The notes under the pieces were generated by a model, which did no database searches, was not told where the DNA came from, and saw nothing but the letters and a program-made list of their open reading frames with translations. The translations under genes and the position numbers were made by a program. A DNA stretch of 53,431 bases from Pseudomonas sichuanensis (GTDB lineage Bacteria; Pseudomonadota; Gammaproteobacteria; Pseudomonadales; Pseudomonadaceae): assembly GCF_003231305.1 (NCBI RefSeq), contig NZ_QKVM01000046.1, forward strand, positions 1-53,431, given 5' to 3'. Of the stretch, positions 8,587 to 16,621 are shown piece after piece (positions within the stretch are counted from its first letter, which is position 1; the number at the start of each line of letters is the position of its first letter).

Positions 8587-8796
8587 GTGAAGCCGACCGA
8601 TAAAGCTGCGTTGGTTGCTGCCGCCTGCGGCATTGCTGTAGGTACTCTCGTGGCGCTCGCGCCTATTGAAACTGCCTGGTGGGTGCCAATCCTGTTTGGT
8701 GCCTTTGTTGGCGGAGGAGTCCATCAGGGCATCACTAAAAACATGGCTGCCGAACGCATTGCTAACGGCGACTTTCCAGTAAAGGAAAAGAGCTAA
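8587..8796 (+). CDS. Small membrane protein, opposite strand to tail operon (moron-like)
   Basis: A 69-residue protein that begins with GTG at 8587, with GGAGG 7 nt upstream at 8575-8579, an almost ideal ribosome binding site. It has two hydrophobic helices (about residues 9-29 and 35-52) with Gly/Ala packing residues, and a charged tail (NMAAERIANGDFPVKEKS). It is the only plus-strand gene inside the late region, convergent with the tape measure gene and ending 2 bp from that gene's stop. The strand, isolation and membrane nature fit a lysogenic conversion gene such as a superinfection-exclusion factor, but that is inference. No family is recognised. Confidence 0.7.
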   Translation: MKPTDKAALVAAACGIAVGTLVALAPIETAWWVPILFGAFVGGGVHQGITKNMAAERIANGDFPVKEKS

Positions 8797-8798
8797 CA

Positions 8799-10583
8799 TC
8801 AAGGCACCATCCCAAGAGGGCCGCTCTCTACGCTATAACCCAGTCCCCCATTGCCTTTCATCGAGGTCACGCGGGCGCGTCCCTCCGAATCAATCTTGAT
8901 CCGAAGCTCTCCACCGACATCTGCCTTTTGCCCCTGCAGAACCAGGGGCGAAGGACGTCCAGTCATTGCTGGACTGCCTAGCGCAACATTAGGTGGTGCA
9001 CTGGCGACTGGCGCTGATACTCGCGAACTTAGCCCGCCCCCAGTCATCCAGTCCGGCAACCAACCTGTCACGGCGTCAACGCTGCTTTTGAGCCAGCCAG
9101 TGAACGCTTCGAACTTCGATTTCACGCCGTCCCAAAGTCCACCGATCCACTCTGCACCCAGCTCGCTTAGTGGTCGCAGCCCGAACATCTCAAAGACCGC
9201 ATCGATCGCTTTGAGCAAAAGACCTGCCGGGCTGAATTCCAGCAGCGACTTAATAATCTCGCCGATACCTTGGTCAAAGAACGCCAGCACGCTTTGCCAC
9301 AACCCACTAAACCATTTGCCGATACTGCTCCAGTTCTTGTAAATCAGATAAACAGCTGCACCCAGAGCTACGATGCCTGTAATAATTAGCCCTACAGGAG
9401 TGGTGACTAATGCCAGTGAAAGTGCTCGAACCCCGACAATAGCTGCGGGAACCGCCCTGGCTGCTAGCCCCAACAGGGAGGCTGACAGCGAAACAACAGC
9501 GCCAATGAATTGGCCACCCATCTTCAATGTTGCTAGCCCTGCCACCCAGGCAAGTTTCCCCATTGAAAAAGCCGAGAGTACTAATGCAGAAACTAACTTC
9601 CCGGCTAATATTCCAGCGACGATACTAATTAAGTTTCCAAATCCCCCTACCATGTCGGCGACCAGGGCAGTCCAACGCCAGACTTCCTGGAGACCCTGCC
9701 AGAACTCTTTAATTCGGCTCACGATCTCCTGTGTGATCAGCTCGCGGTTGGCCTTCCCCGCATCACGCAAACGCCCGACCCATTCGTTAATCGTGGGAAG
9801 CAAGGCACCTGCCAGCATGGTTCTGATCGACGTCAGCATGATGCCGAGGTCTCCCATCTGGCGGGTGTAGATGCGCGACTGCTCTATGTCCTCATCACTG
9901 ATGATCGCGCCTTGCGCCTGGGCATCCTTACGCATTGCATCCAGTTCTGCGCGGGACTTGCTCAGCATTGCGACCAGTTGCTCACCACCCGTGCCGCCGA
10001 ACAGTTCATCAAAGATCCGCTGCCGAGCAGCGTCGTTCTGGATTTTCCCCATCCGCGACATGACCAGGTCGAGGATCTTGTCAGTCTCACCCGCCGTCTT
10101 GCGCAGGTCTTTCACGCTGATACCAAGGCGCTTGAACGACTCGGCCGCGCCCCCTTCACCTGTCACGACGAATTCGTCGGCACGTAGGCCCAACTCCTTC
10201 AAGCCGTCGATCAGTGCGTCATTCCCTACGCTGAACTGCTTGCCGACATACATCCACTCCTGCAACCAGCGGGTGCCGACGCCCAGCCGTTCCGCGCTGG
10301 TTTGGATCTCGTTTCCAAGCTCAGCCACACCGCCGACCATCTTGTTGACGCCCCACAGAGCCGCCCCTGCAGCACCGCCTGCCCACATCAGATTTTTACC
10401 GAGGGCAACAGCCTGGCTACCGACTGCCGCTAGCGAAGTTCGAACACGCCGGCCTTGAGCAACGATTCGGTCCAGCCCCATGCGGCCCCCAAGGCCAGAA
10501 AAGGACTGGGTAATACGTCGCAGCGGGGAGGTAATGCGGTCAACCAGGTCAAGAATGACTGAGGTTCTAAGTTCACCCGCCAT
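8799..10583 (-). CDS. Tail tape measure protein
   Basis: A 594-residue tape measure protein that sets tail length. It opens ELRTSVILDLVDRITSPLRRITQSF, has the NEIQTSAERLGVGTRWLQEW segment typical of Mu-like tape measures, long helical stretches, and hydrophobic segments around residues 310-420 (GNLISIVAGILAGKLVSALV, LITGIVALGAAVYLIYK) that may enter the host membrane during infection. At about 1.5 Å per residue, a tail near 90 nm would be expected. The part encoded by about 8800-9900 is visibly richer in A and T than its neighbours, suggesting a recombined segment. It overlaps the frameshifted gp41 extension by 11 bp. Confidence 0.9.
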   Translation of the reverse strand: MAGELRTSVILDLVDRITSPLRRITQSFSGLGGRMGLDRIVAQGRRVRTSLAAVGSQAVALGKNLMWAGGAAGAALWGVNKMVGGVAELGNEIQTSAERLGVGTRWLQEWMYVGKQFSVGNDALIDGLKELGLRADEFVVTGEGGAAESFKRLGISVKDLRKTAGETDKILDLVMSRMGKIQNDAARQRIFDELFGGTGGEQLVAMLSKSRAELDAMRKDAQAQGAIISDEDIEQSRIYTRQMGDLGIMLTSIRTMLAGALLPTINEWVGRLRDAGKANRELITQEIVSRIKEFWQGLQEVWRWTALVADMVGGFGNLISIVAGILAGKLVSALVLSAFSMGKLAWVAGLATLKMGGQFIGAVVSLSASLLGLAARAVPAAIVGVRALSLALVTTPVGLIITGIVALGAAVYLIYKNWSSIGKWFSGLWQSVLAFFDQGIGEIIKSLLEFSPAGLLLKAIDAVFEMFGLRPLSELGAEWIGGLWDGVKSKFEAFTGWLKSSVDAVTGWLPDWMTGGGLSSRVSAPVASAPPNVALGSPAMTGRPSPLVLQGQKADVGGELRIKIDSEGRARVTSMKGNGGLGYSVESGPLGMVP

Positions 10584-11075
10584 TGTCCTTCATCTCCTCA
10601 GCCAGCCTTTCGGCCTGCTCGAACCACCAGCGCAGGTCTTCCAGCTCCATATCCAACAGGTCCAGCGGATTGAACCCGCCGAACGCCGTCGCGACGACGC
10701 GAATCAATCCCGCCCAGTCCGACGGGATTTGGGCAAAAAAGGGTCCATGATGGTGGTAATCAGCTCCAGGTCGCGGGCGTCCAGCTCATCGAAGGCGTGA
10801 GTTGGCACGCTGGCCAAGCCGGCCATCAGCGCCAGGCTCGCGCTCACTTCTCCTTTCACGGTGTCCAGCTTCTTGAGGTGTTTGCCCTTGACCTTCTTCG
10901 GCAGGCTCAGAGCCTCAACGGTGCGCATGCCATCCAGCTTGCTCTGCTGGAAGGTCAGCGGCTCCAGGAGCGTCACCTTGATTGCATCGCCCAGGTCCTC
11001 GACGCGACTGCGCTCGTCATCGTCCAGCTCAGCGAGAGCGGCTTCGAGAGTCCCAGGAGTTACTTGTGTGGCCAT
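10573..11075 (-). CDS. gp41-gp42 fusion made by -1 ribosomal frameshift
   Basis: The slippery heptamer T-TTT-TTG lies at 10740-10734 (minus strand), in frame with gp41 codons TTT TTG. Slipping back one base gives 53 new residues (starting AQIPSDWAGLIRVV, with LDLLDMELEDLRWWFEQ and ending EEMKDNGG) before a TGA at 10575-10573, for a product of 167 residues. This is the equivalent of the gpG/gpGT and Mu gp41/gp42 frameshift conserved in long-tailed phages, in which the rare extended form helps load tail tube protein onto the tape measure. The extension ORF has no start codon of its own before the overlap, which supports frameshifting. Confidence 0.82.
10704..11075 (-). CDS. Tail assembly chaperone gp41-like
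   Basis: The 123-residue zero-frame product, a Mu gp41 family chaperone. The core LGDAIKVTLLEPLTFQQSKLDGMRT and SLALMAGLASVPTHAFDELDARDLELI is characteristic. It coats the tape measure protein and prevents premature aggregation during tail assembly. It lies between tube protein M and the tape measure, 1 bp from the M stop. Termination at the TGA after GRD gives this shorter, major form; see the overlapping frameshift product. Confidence 0.88.
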   Translation of the reverse strand: MATQVTPGTLEAALAELDDDERSRVEDLGDAIKVTLLEPLTFQQSKLDGMRTVEALSLPKKVKGKHLKKLDTVKGEVSASLALMAGLASVPTHAFDELDARDLELITTIMDPFLPKSRRTGRD

Positions 11076-11076
11076 A

Positions 11077-11436
11077 TCAGTTGATCCTTTCGCAGGTGCG
11101 GGCGGCCATGTTCAGACGGACCTGGCCCTCGCCGGTGTTGAGTTCGGTGGTTTCGGTGACAAAGGCGCCGGTCAGCATGTAGTCCTGGCCGTTGTCGCAC
11201 TCGACCAGGACGGTGGCATCAGTGATCGCCCCCAGCTCGATCAGGTCGATTTCAGGCGTGTGCAGCACGGTGCACTGCAGCGTCGGCGCCACTGGCTCCT
11301 CGTTGAAGTAGACCCGGCGGCCCGCCATACGCGTGGTGCGGTTGACCCCGCCAGGGTTGAGGGTTGCCCCTCGTTCGCTTGGGATCTCGCCGCCATCGAT
11401 ACGGATGGTGGCGATCCCGGTTACTTGTCCGGCCAT
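11077..11436 (-). CDS. Tail tube protein M-like
   Basis: A 119-residue tail tube protein of the Mu M family. It begins MAGQVTGIATIRIDGGEIPSERG and carries the NPGGVNRTTRMAGRRVYFNEE segment; it is β-rich and lacks a signal. Hexamers stack to form the inner tube inside the sheath L. It lies directly downstream of L, as expected for contractile tails. Confidence 0.92.
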   Translation of the reverse strand: MAGQVTGIATIRIDGGEIPSERGATLNPGGVNRTTRMAGRRVYFNEEPVAPTLQCTVLHTPEIDLIELGAITDATVLVECDNGQDYMLTGAFVTETTELNTGEGQVRLNMAARTCERIN

Positions 11437-11451
11437 TCGGCCCTCCTTCTA

Positions 11452-12939
11452 TTAGCGGCGGAACTGCGTTTGCTGGGCGTGCGTGCGGTACTGGCCGATC
11501 AGCTTCGGCGAGTCGATCACGTTCAGCCGCGTCGGGTTGTCCGGGTCGATGCTGACCTGCAGGCTCTCTTTGTAGCCGGCGTAGTCACGCACCCACGCCC
11601 GATCACGCATGAACGTGTCCTTGTAGAGCCCCAGCAGTTCGGCCTTGGCCACCTTCGGGGTCATGACCGACTGGCTGGGGTCATACATCAGGCGATCGGC
11701 ATCGTCGGCCAGCTTGTGGCGTGGGTACTTGCGGGCAAACGTACTGATGGTTTCGAAGCGGATACGCTCCAGCGTTTCCGGGGTCTCGATATCCAGGTAG
11801 CTGTCGTCCTCCACGCCCGCCGAGTTGCGTTGGTACATGGTGATCTGGCGCTCGATCTGGACAGTGCCATCGGTGGCCACCGTGTACGTGGCGATGCCGT
11901 CATACAGCAGCATGTTGCGTTCGGCGTCGTCCCAGCGCTGTGCCTCACGCGGCCCGATCAGCCCAGGCAGTGCCAAACGCTGCAGCGGCCTGGCCGGATC
12001 GATCGCAAGCGATTTGGCACAGACGATCGAGTCGACAGCCGCCCAGATCCAGGGCGCACTGAATGCCGCGCCCATGCCCATGGTCGACACGTGCGGCGTG
12101 TTACGGCCGTTGCCCAGGGTTGCCGTTGCACTGTGAGTACCCCGGAAGGCCGCGAAGGCCCGGCCGCCTTTCTGACGCATTGGCCCATACCGGCTGGCCA
12201 ACTCGGCCTCGATCACTTCCAGGGACGTGGTGTCGGTATAGGGCAGGCAGATCCAGTTCCACCATTCGTTGCCCAGGGCGGCCACGGCCGGGACCAGGTC
12301 AGGGTTTACCGCGCCACCTGCAGGCTCGCTCAAGGTCACGCCCAGCCCGGTAGGCCGCTGCTCGCCCTTGAGGCTGTCTGCCAGCGAGATGCTGTTGCCC
12401 GTCTCGCCGCCCCAGCGGCAAGTGAGCTTGACCTGGGTCGCGTCCTGGTCGTCGACAGCCGCGGTCACCGGCATGCGGTCCTCGGCCTGGATCGCCTCGG
12501 CGATGGCCAGCGCCGTCACTTCTGGCGAAGCACCGGACACCATCTCGCACCACACCCGATAGCCCGCGATGTACAGCGCCAATGGACGGGTTTCGGTCGG
12601 GCCAGTCGTGACCTTGATGCTGCCTTTTGCTTTCGTGCCCTGGGCGGCATCGAGCAGCGGCAGCGCCCAAACCTCGGTGTACAGGTCCACGGCCTTGATA
12701 GCGCGCAGCTGCTCCGCGAGCATCGAGCCACGGCCGAAAAGCTCGTCGGCCTGCTCGACGCGTGTCACCCGTACCGGGTGCAGTGCATCAGCATTGCCGC
12801 TGGCCAGCATCTGCCCGAGTACCAGGAGCTTGCCGTTGAACACGGCGTTGCCGGCAAGGCGGTTGTCGAACTCGACGAACCACCCAGGCAGGCGCAGCGC
12901 GGCCGGAATGTCATTAAAAACGGTTGAACTGATGGCCAT
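11452..12939 (-). CDS. Contractile tail sheath protein L-like
   Basis: A 495-residue sheath protein of the Mu L family. The opening MAISSTVFNDIPAALRLPGWFVEFDN is a family signature. A Gly/Ala-rich middle with RLNVIDSPKLIGQYRTHAQQTQF at the C-terminus provides the interlocking arms between sheath rings. The size agrees with Mu L (about 495). Its presence shows that the phage is a myovirus rather than a siphovirus of the D3112 type. ATG overlaps the end of gp38. Confidence 0.94.
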   Translation of the reverse strand: MAISSTVFNDIPAALRLPGWFVEFDNRLAGNAVFNGKLLVLGQMLASGNADALHPVRVTRVEQADELFGRGSMLAEQLRAIKAVDLYTEVWALPLLDAAQGTKAKGSIKVTTGPTETRPLALYIAGYRVWCEMVSGASPEVTALAIAEAIQAEDRMPVTAAVDDQDATQVKLTCRWGGETGNSISLADSLKGEQRPTGLGVTLSEPAGGAVNPDLVPAVAALGNEWWNWICLPYTDTTSLEVIEAELASRYGPMRQKGGRAFAAFRGTHSATATLGNGRNTPHVSTMGMGAAFSAPWIWAAVDSIVCAKSLAIDPARPLQRLALPGLIGPREAQRWDDAERNMLLYDGIATYTVATDGTVQIERQITMYQRNSAGVEDDSYLDIETPETLERIRFETISTFARKYPRHKLADDADRLMYDPSQSVMTPKVAKAELLGLYKDTFMRDRAWVRDYAGYKESLQVSIDPDNPTRLNVIDSPKLIGQYRTHAQQTQFRR

Positions 12940-13172
12940 TACTCGGTCACCTCGGAGCTAGCAGGCTTGCCCAAAGCCGGGCTCGCCTGCGGTTTAACTT
13001 GTGGCGCGGTGTTTGGCACCGGTTCCGCCTTCACGATGGAGCCGTCGTCCAGGCGCTTCTGCCAGAACGGCGACCAGGTCACGGTGTCCCCATCTGCAGG
13101 CAGGCGCTTGAAGTTGTCAGGCTGGCGCACGACCAGGTCTTCGCTGGCGGGTTTGATGAATTGCTGCGTCAT
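12939..13172 (-). CDS. gp38-like small protein (DUF2635)
   Basis: A 77-residue protein of the DUF2635/Mu gp38 type. Its family signature is FIKPASEDLVVRQPDNFKRLPADGDTV followed by TWSPFWQKRLDDGSIV. The Pro/Ala-rich C-terminus is probably disordered. It lies between gp37 and L with 4-bp and 1-bp overlaps. A role in tail assembly is assumed from position only. Confidence 0.85.
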   Translation of the reverse strand: MTQQFIKPASEDLVVRQPDNFKRLPADGDTVTWSPFWQKRLDDGSIVKAEPVPNTAPQVKPQASPALGKPASSEVTE

Positions 13173-13732
13173 GGCGTTGCCTCGTTGCCATTGGGGAACA
13201 CGTGGTGGCCCTCAGTATCTGGGCCGTCCGGCACCTTGCTGGTGGTATGGAAGATCTCGAAGTCGGCCAGGCTGCTGGCGTCCTTGGCGGCTGGGAATGG
13301 CATCTTGTCGATCGTGAAAACGGCGCCATAGACGACGACCCCTTTCTTGTCGCCCTGATCCGAGTACAAGTTGTCCACTCGCTCCAGGCGCAGCGTGCCC
13401 ACCCCGTCAACCGACAAGCCGTGTAGTCCTGGCACTACTCGCTCCAGGATCTCGTAGGCACCAATGTCACGACCATTGCCCCGGCGTCTGGCTCGTTCGC
13501 CACTGGCATGGCCGGTGACGACATACACGGCATAGCGGCCATTGATCATTGGTCGGCCCGAGGTGACAGCCGAGCCGCCCGACCAGGCGATATAGATGCC
13601 TGGCACGTTGCGCCGCGCAGCCGCGAGAGTCGCCTCGTCCCAGTTGCCCGGCAGGTCTTCGATGGCCTTAAGCCGGTCACCGACCAGCTCGCGGCAGCGC
13701 TCGATCATTGCGTCCTCAACCTTGGCCAGCAT
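13169..13732 (-). CDS. gp37-like protein (DUF1834)
   Basis: A 187-residue protein of the DUF1834/Mu gp37 family, probably a tail terminator or head-tail completion subunit. Visible features are the N-terminal helix (AKVEDAMIERCRELVGDRLKAIEDL) and the central β region (AVYVVTGHASGERARRRGNGRDIGAYEILE), followed by VPGLHGLSVDGVGTLRLERVDNL. It overlaps gp36 by 1 bp and gp38 by 4 bp, implying coupled translation. Confidence 0.86.
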   Translation of the reverse strand: MLAKVEDAMIERCRELVGDRLKAIEDLPGNWDEATLAAARRNVPGIYIAWSGGSAVTSGRPMINGRYAVYVVTGHASGERARRRGNGRDIGAYEILERVVPGLHGLSVDGVGTLRLERVDNLYSDQGDKKGVVVYGAVFTIDKMPFPAAKDASSLADFEIFHTTSKVPDGPDTEGHHVFPNGNEATP

Positions 13733-14145
13733 CAGAACACCCCACCAGGGAAAGCGCGCCGCCCAGGAACAAAGCTCACTTCGCCCGCGCTGGTGACTTC
13801 GTCGTCAACCTTCGGCGCACCCAGCTTGAGGCCACCGCTGGCAACCTGGCGCAGGAAGCGAATAGCGTCGTCGTAGCGTTTGGTCACCTGCTCGGTGGCA
13901 CGATCGCTGTACAGGCGATAACGAGCTATGTCGCAGCCGTAGGCCGTGACCACTGGCGGCACGCTGGCCAGCGGGAGCTTGTAGCCCCCGGCCGACAGGC
14001 TACTGTCGATCTCGCCGGCCGCGTCTTCACAGGCGCGATTTACGGTCTCGGCATTGATCTCGTCGCCGGTCTCATCGGCCGCGATATCCAGGATCTCGTC
14101 ACGGCCGAAGCGTTTGACCAGGTCGTCCAGGGTCACGTAGGACAT
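13732..14145 (-). CDS. gp36-like head-completion protein (DUF1320)
   Basis: A 137-residue member of DUF1320 (Mu gp36), thought to be a head-tail connector adaptor. The opening SYVTLDDLVKRFGRDEILDIAADETGDEIN and the later AYGCDIARYRLYSDRATEQVTKRYDDAIRFL are diagnostic. It sits between the major head gene and gp37 as in Mu. An ATG shared with the last base of the gp37 region gives tight packing. Confidence 0.88.
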   Translation of the reverse strand: MSYVTLDDLVKRFGRDEILDIAADETGDEINAETVNRACEDAAGEIDSSLSAGGYKLPLASVPPVVTAYGCDIARYRLYSDRATEQVTKRYDDAIRFLRQVASGGLKLGAPKVDDEVTSAGEVSFVPGRRAFPGGVF

Positions 14146-14157
14146 GATCAGCTCCTA

Positions 14158-15060
14158 TCAGGCTGCGGTAGGCAGCCAAGGGTTGAGGATCAGTTTCGAG
14201 GTGCCGGCCCATTCGTTGGTCGCGCCGTTGGCAGTCTGCGCGTTGTTCAACACGCGCCGGGCCGCGCCCTCGAAGTTGTTAGGCACCATGGTGTGGCTGT
14301 GACGCAGGGCCAGCGGGCGCCCGTGATCGCCTTTCAGCTCGGTCAGGCGAGCGCGGGCCGCTTCGTACGTCTCGGCGTTGAGCGGCTCTTTGCAACGCAC
14401 CACCAACTGCCAGAGACCGGCGCCCGCGTTGACACGGGCGTCCACGCCAAACTTGAACACGTCGGTATCGAACACGGCGTCGCTGTTCAGGTTGGTCAGA
14501 GCACGGAAGTTGTAGTCGCGACGGTTCTGGAACACGACCGGTTTGATAACGCGGGTCAGGTCCATCACGTACCAGGCCGGGCCGTTTCCGCCCATGTCGT
14601 TGCTGACGTTGACTTCCTTTTCCTTGTCGTTGAGCACCACATGGGTGCCGAACAACGAACGGCCGTCGTAGCACTTCGGGTTGGCCGCCAGCACCTCACT
14701 GGTCAACACGTTCGGGTGCTCGCCACTGGAACGGCCGAATTCCTGGAACATTGGACCGTACAGGCCGTAGGTGTCGTCATCGATGGCGTCGCGGTTGATG
14801 CCGTAGGTCAGCTCGAACTTGCGGTTCTTGATGCTGAAATCACCGCCTTCCAGGCCGTGAACGACTCGATCACCGATCCACTCGCGCAGTTGCGCCAGTT
14901 GCTGGAGCCAGGGGTAAACCTCGACGGCAGTAGTGGACGGGACCACCGTAGCGAACAGCTTGTACAGCTCGGCATCATCGCCCAGCTCAGAAAAGCCCCG
15001 CTGGAACAGGGTGTTGTAGGCGCGGAAAACCACCTGCAGGTTGGCGGAAGTGAGATCCAT
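14158..15060 (-). CDS. Major head (capsid) protein T-like
   Basis: A 300-residue Mu T family major capsid protein (HK97-fold expected). It begins MDLTSANLQVVFRAYNTLFQRGFSE and contains the typical SSTTAVEVYPWLQQLAQLREWIGDRVVHGLEGGDF-like region. It ends with EGAARRVLNNAQTANGATNEWAGTSKLILNPWL. No N-terminal delta domain is present; scaffolding is supplied by the separate protease/scaffold gene upstream. Copies of this subunit build the icosahedral head. Confidence 0.94.
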   Translation of the reverse strand: MDLTSANLQVVFRAYNTLFQRGFSELGDDAELYKLFATVVPSTTAVEVYPWLQQLAQLREWIGDRVVHGLEGGDFSIKNRKFELTYGINRDAIDDDTYGLYGPMFQEFGRSSGEHPNVLTSEVLAANPKCYDGRSLFGTHVVLNDKEKEVNVSNDMGGNGPAWYVMDLTRVIKPVVFQNRRDYNFRALTNLNSDAVFDTDVFKFGVDARVNAGAGLWQLVVRCKEPLNAETYEAARARLTELKGDHGRPLALRHSHTMVPNNFEGAARRVLNNAQTANGATNEWAGTSKLILNPWLPTAA

Positions 15061-15094
15061 TGAAGACTCCTAAGATCAAATAAAGGGGGCTGGC

Positions 15095-15544
15095 TCAGCC
15101 AGCGGATGCGGCGGCGAGATGCACACCGCTGGTGGGGTCGATCAGCACCCACACACCGACGTCGTCGACGCCATCGACGATGCCCGCAACCGAACGAGTG
15201 CCAGCACCATCGGTCTTGGCCACGGTCTGGTCGTCGACCAGGTAACAGGCCTGGCCGATCTCGGCCGAGGTGATCGCGTCGGCGGCGGCGCTGTTCTCCA
15301 GGCGGAAGAAGCCGCGCAGCACTTCAGCGGTTTGGTCACCTGCAGCACCGGCATAGTTGTCCGCCAGGTGCTCGAACACGCCGACCGCGATCAGATCGAG
15401 GCCGGTCTTGCCCGGCTGTGCCAGGCCAGTGGCGTCGAGGACCGCCACAGTGCCGGCGAAGCAGCGGGCATTGGCAGCCACGGGGTAACCACGACGGTGG
15501 CCAGGGGTTTGTGGGGTGTTACGGTTCTTGGTCGCTGCAGCCAT
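15095..15544 (-). CDS. Putative capsid decoration protein
   Basis: A 149-residue protein between the protease/scaffold and major capsid genes. The composition is small-residue and β-rich (GTVAVLDATGLAQPGK, TGLDLIAVGVFEHLADNY, SVAGIVDGVDDVGVWVLID). The C-terminal half resembles phage structural cement proteins (DUF2190-like), which bind the outside of the capsid. The N-terminus is basic and probably disordered. Function is inferred from position and fold resemblance; no catalytic motif is present. Confidence 0.65.
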   Translation of the reverse strand: MAAATKNRNTPQTPGHRRGYPVAANARCFAGTVAVLDATGLAQPGKTGLDLIAVGVFEHLADNYAGAAGDQTAEVLRGFFRLENSAAADAITSAEIGQACYLVDDQTVAKTDGAGTRSVAGIVDGVDDVGVWVLIDPTSGVHLAAASAG

Positions 15545-15547
15545 GGC

Positions 15548-16621
15548 TTAGGCCTCCACGGGGTTGGCTTTGCGGTACGCCTCGGGGGAAAGCCCCATCG
15601 AGCGGCAGACCGCCAGTTCGGCATCGGTGAGCTTGTTCTTGTCGCCCTTGTCATCGGGCATACGGGTCTGGGTTTGACGGGTGGTCAGCGCGGCGATGCT
15701 GGTGGCGCCTTCCAGGTGTGCTTTGCAGGCCGCCAAACCCTGGGTTTTGAGCCAGTCGGCGGTGGCCTTGCCGGGGATGCGGCCATCCTTGAGGCCTTCG
15801 TCGATCATCTTGTCCAGCTCGGCAGCGCTGCCATTGGCGCTCAGCGCTGCCAGTTGGGCCTGGGCTTCGTTGTACACGGCACGCGGCACGTACTGGCTCA
15901 GGTCAGGAGCAGCACCCGCCTTGGCGGCCGCCACTTCCTGGGTTTTGGCGGCGATCTGCTCGTCCTTTGCGGCCAGATCGGTCTGCAGCTTCTTGATGGC
16001 CTCGGCGATCTGCTCGTCGGTGGCGTCATCGGCCAACCCGAGCAGCTTGATCAGTTCTTCGCGGTCCACAGTGTTGTCCTCTTGGGTAGTGGGATAGGCG
16101 CCACTACCCATGCGGGCAGCAGCAAGGGCGGGAATAGCGGTGTCGATCGCCGGGTTATTGGTCAGGCCGACGTGCAGCAGATCGAGGACGGCGCCGGACT
16201 CGGCGTCGTAGGGGAAAACGGGGGAGAGATAGCGGTATTCGTCTTCGGCGATGGCCTTGGTGGCGGCACGGGTCCACTTAACGCGGCCATAGATGCCGTC
16301 GTCGCGCCATTCCAGGGAGGTGCGATCGATCCAGCCCGAGGCCGGGGCCGGGCCGCCACCCAGGGTCTGGTGCTCGTAGTCGATGACGATGTCGGTGCTG
16401 CGCAGCGCAGCACGCTCAATGATCGGCTTGGCCAGGGACTCGTTAAGGAACCAGGGGCCGCTGCCCGACATGGCGCCACGGGGCGCGTCGAACTTCCCGG
16501 CAGGGATGAGTCGGGTCAAGCCACCTTCGCTGGCGACCTGCAGGGCCAGGGTGCACGCGGCTATGGCCACGTTTCGGGCCGAGTTGCAGATTGCGAGAGG
16601 GTGTGGGGTAGTCGTTTTCAT
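15548..16621 (-). CDS. Head maturation protease and scaffold (Mu I/Z-like)
   Basis: A protein of about 357 residues combining the protease (N-terminal, roughly 1-170) and the scaffold (C-terminal, helical, Ala/Lys/Glu/Gln-rich) as in Mu I. Features include FLNESLAKPIIERAALRSTDIVIDYEHQT and the SPVFPYDAESGAVLDLLHVGLTNNPAID segment, then a coiled-coil-like region (AEAIKKLQTDLAAKDEQIAAK). It processes itself and the head during maturation. ATG at 16621 is preferred; a GTG at 16639 is in frame. Both lie in a perfect 7-bp hairpin, and neither has a good Shine-Dalgarno sequence. Confidence 0.88.
   Translation of the reverse strand: MKTTTPHPLAICNSARNVAIAACTLALQVASEGGLTRLIPAGKFDAPRGAMSGSGPWFLNESLAKPIIERAALRSTDIVIDYEHQTLGGGPAPASGWIDRTSLEWRDDGIYGRVKWTRAATKAIAEDEYRYLSPVFPYDAESGAVLDLLHVGLTNNPAIDTAIPALAAARMGSGAYPTTQEDNTVDREELIKLLGLADDATDEQIAEAIKKLQTDLAAKDEQIAAKTQEVAAAKAGAAPDLSQYVPRAVYNEAQAQLAALSANGSAAELDKMIDEGLKDGRIPGKATADWLKTQGLAACKAHLEGATSIAALTTRQTQTRMPDDKGDKNKLTDAELAVCRSMGLSPEAYRKANPVEA

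Noticed and set aside
10861..12927. 688-residue plus-strand reading frame
   Set aside because: It is antisense to the sheath, tube and gp41 genes, whose products are clearly recognisable. High GC keeps the opposite strand open; the product has no domain character.
13708..15063. 451-residue plus-strand reading frame
   Set aside because: Antisense to the major capsid and gp36 genes; shadow of high-GC coding.
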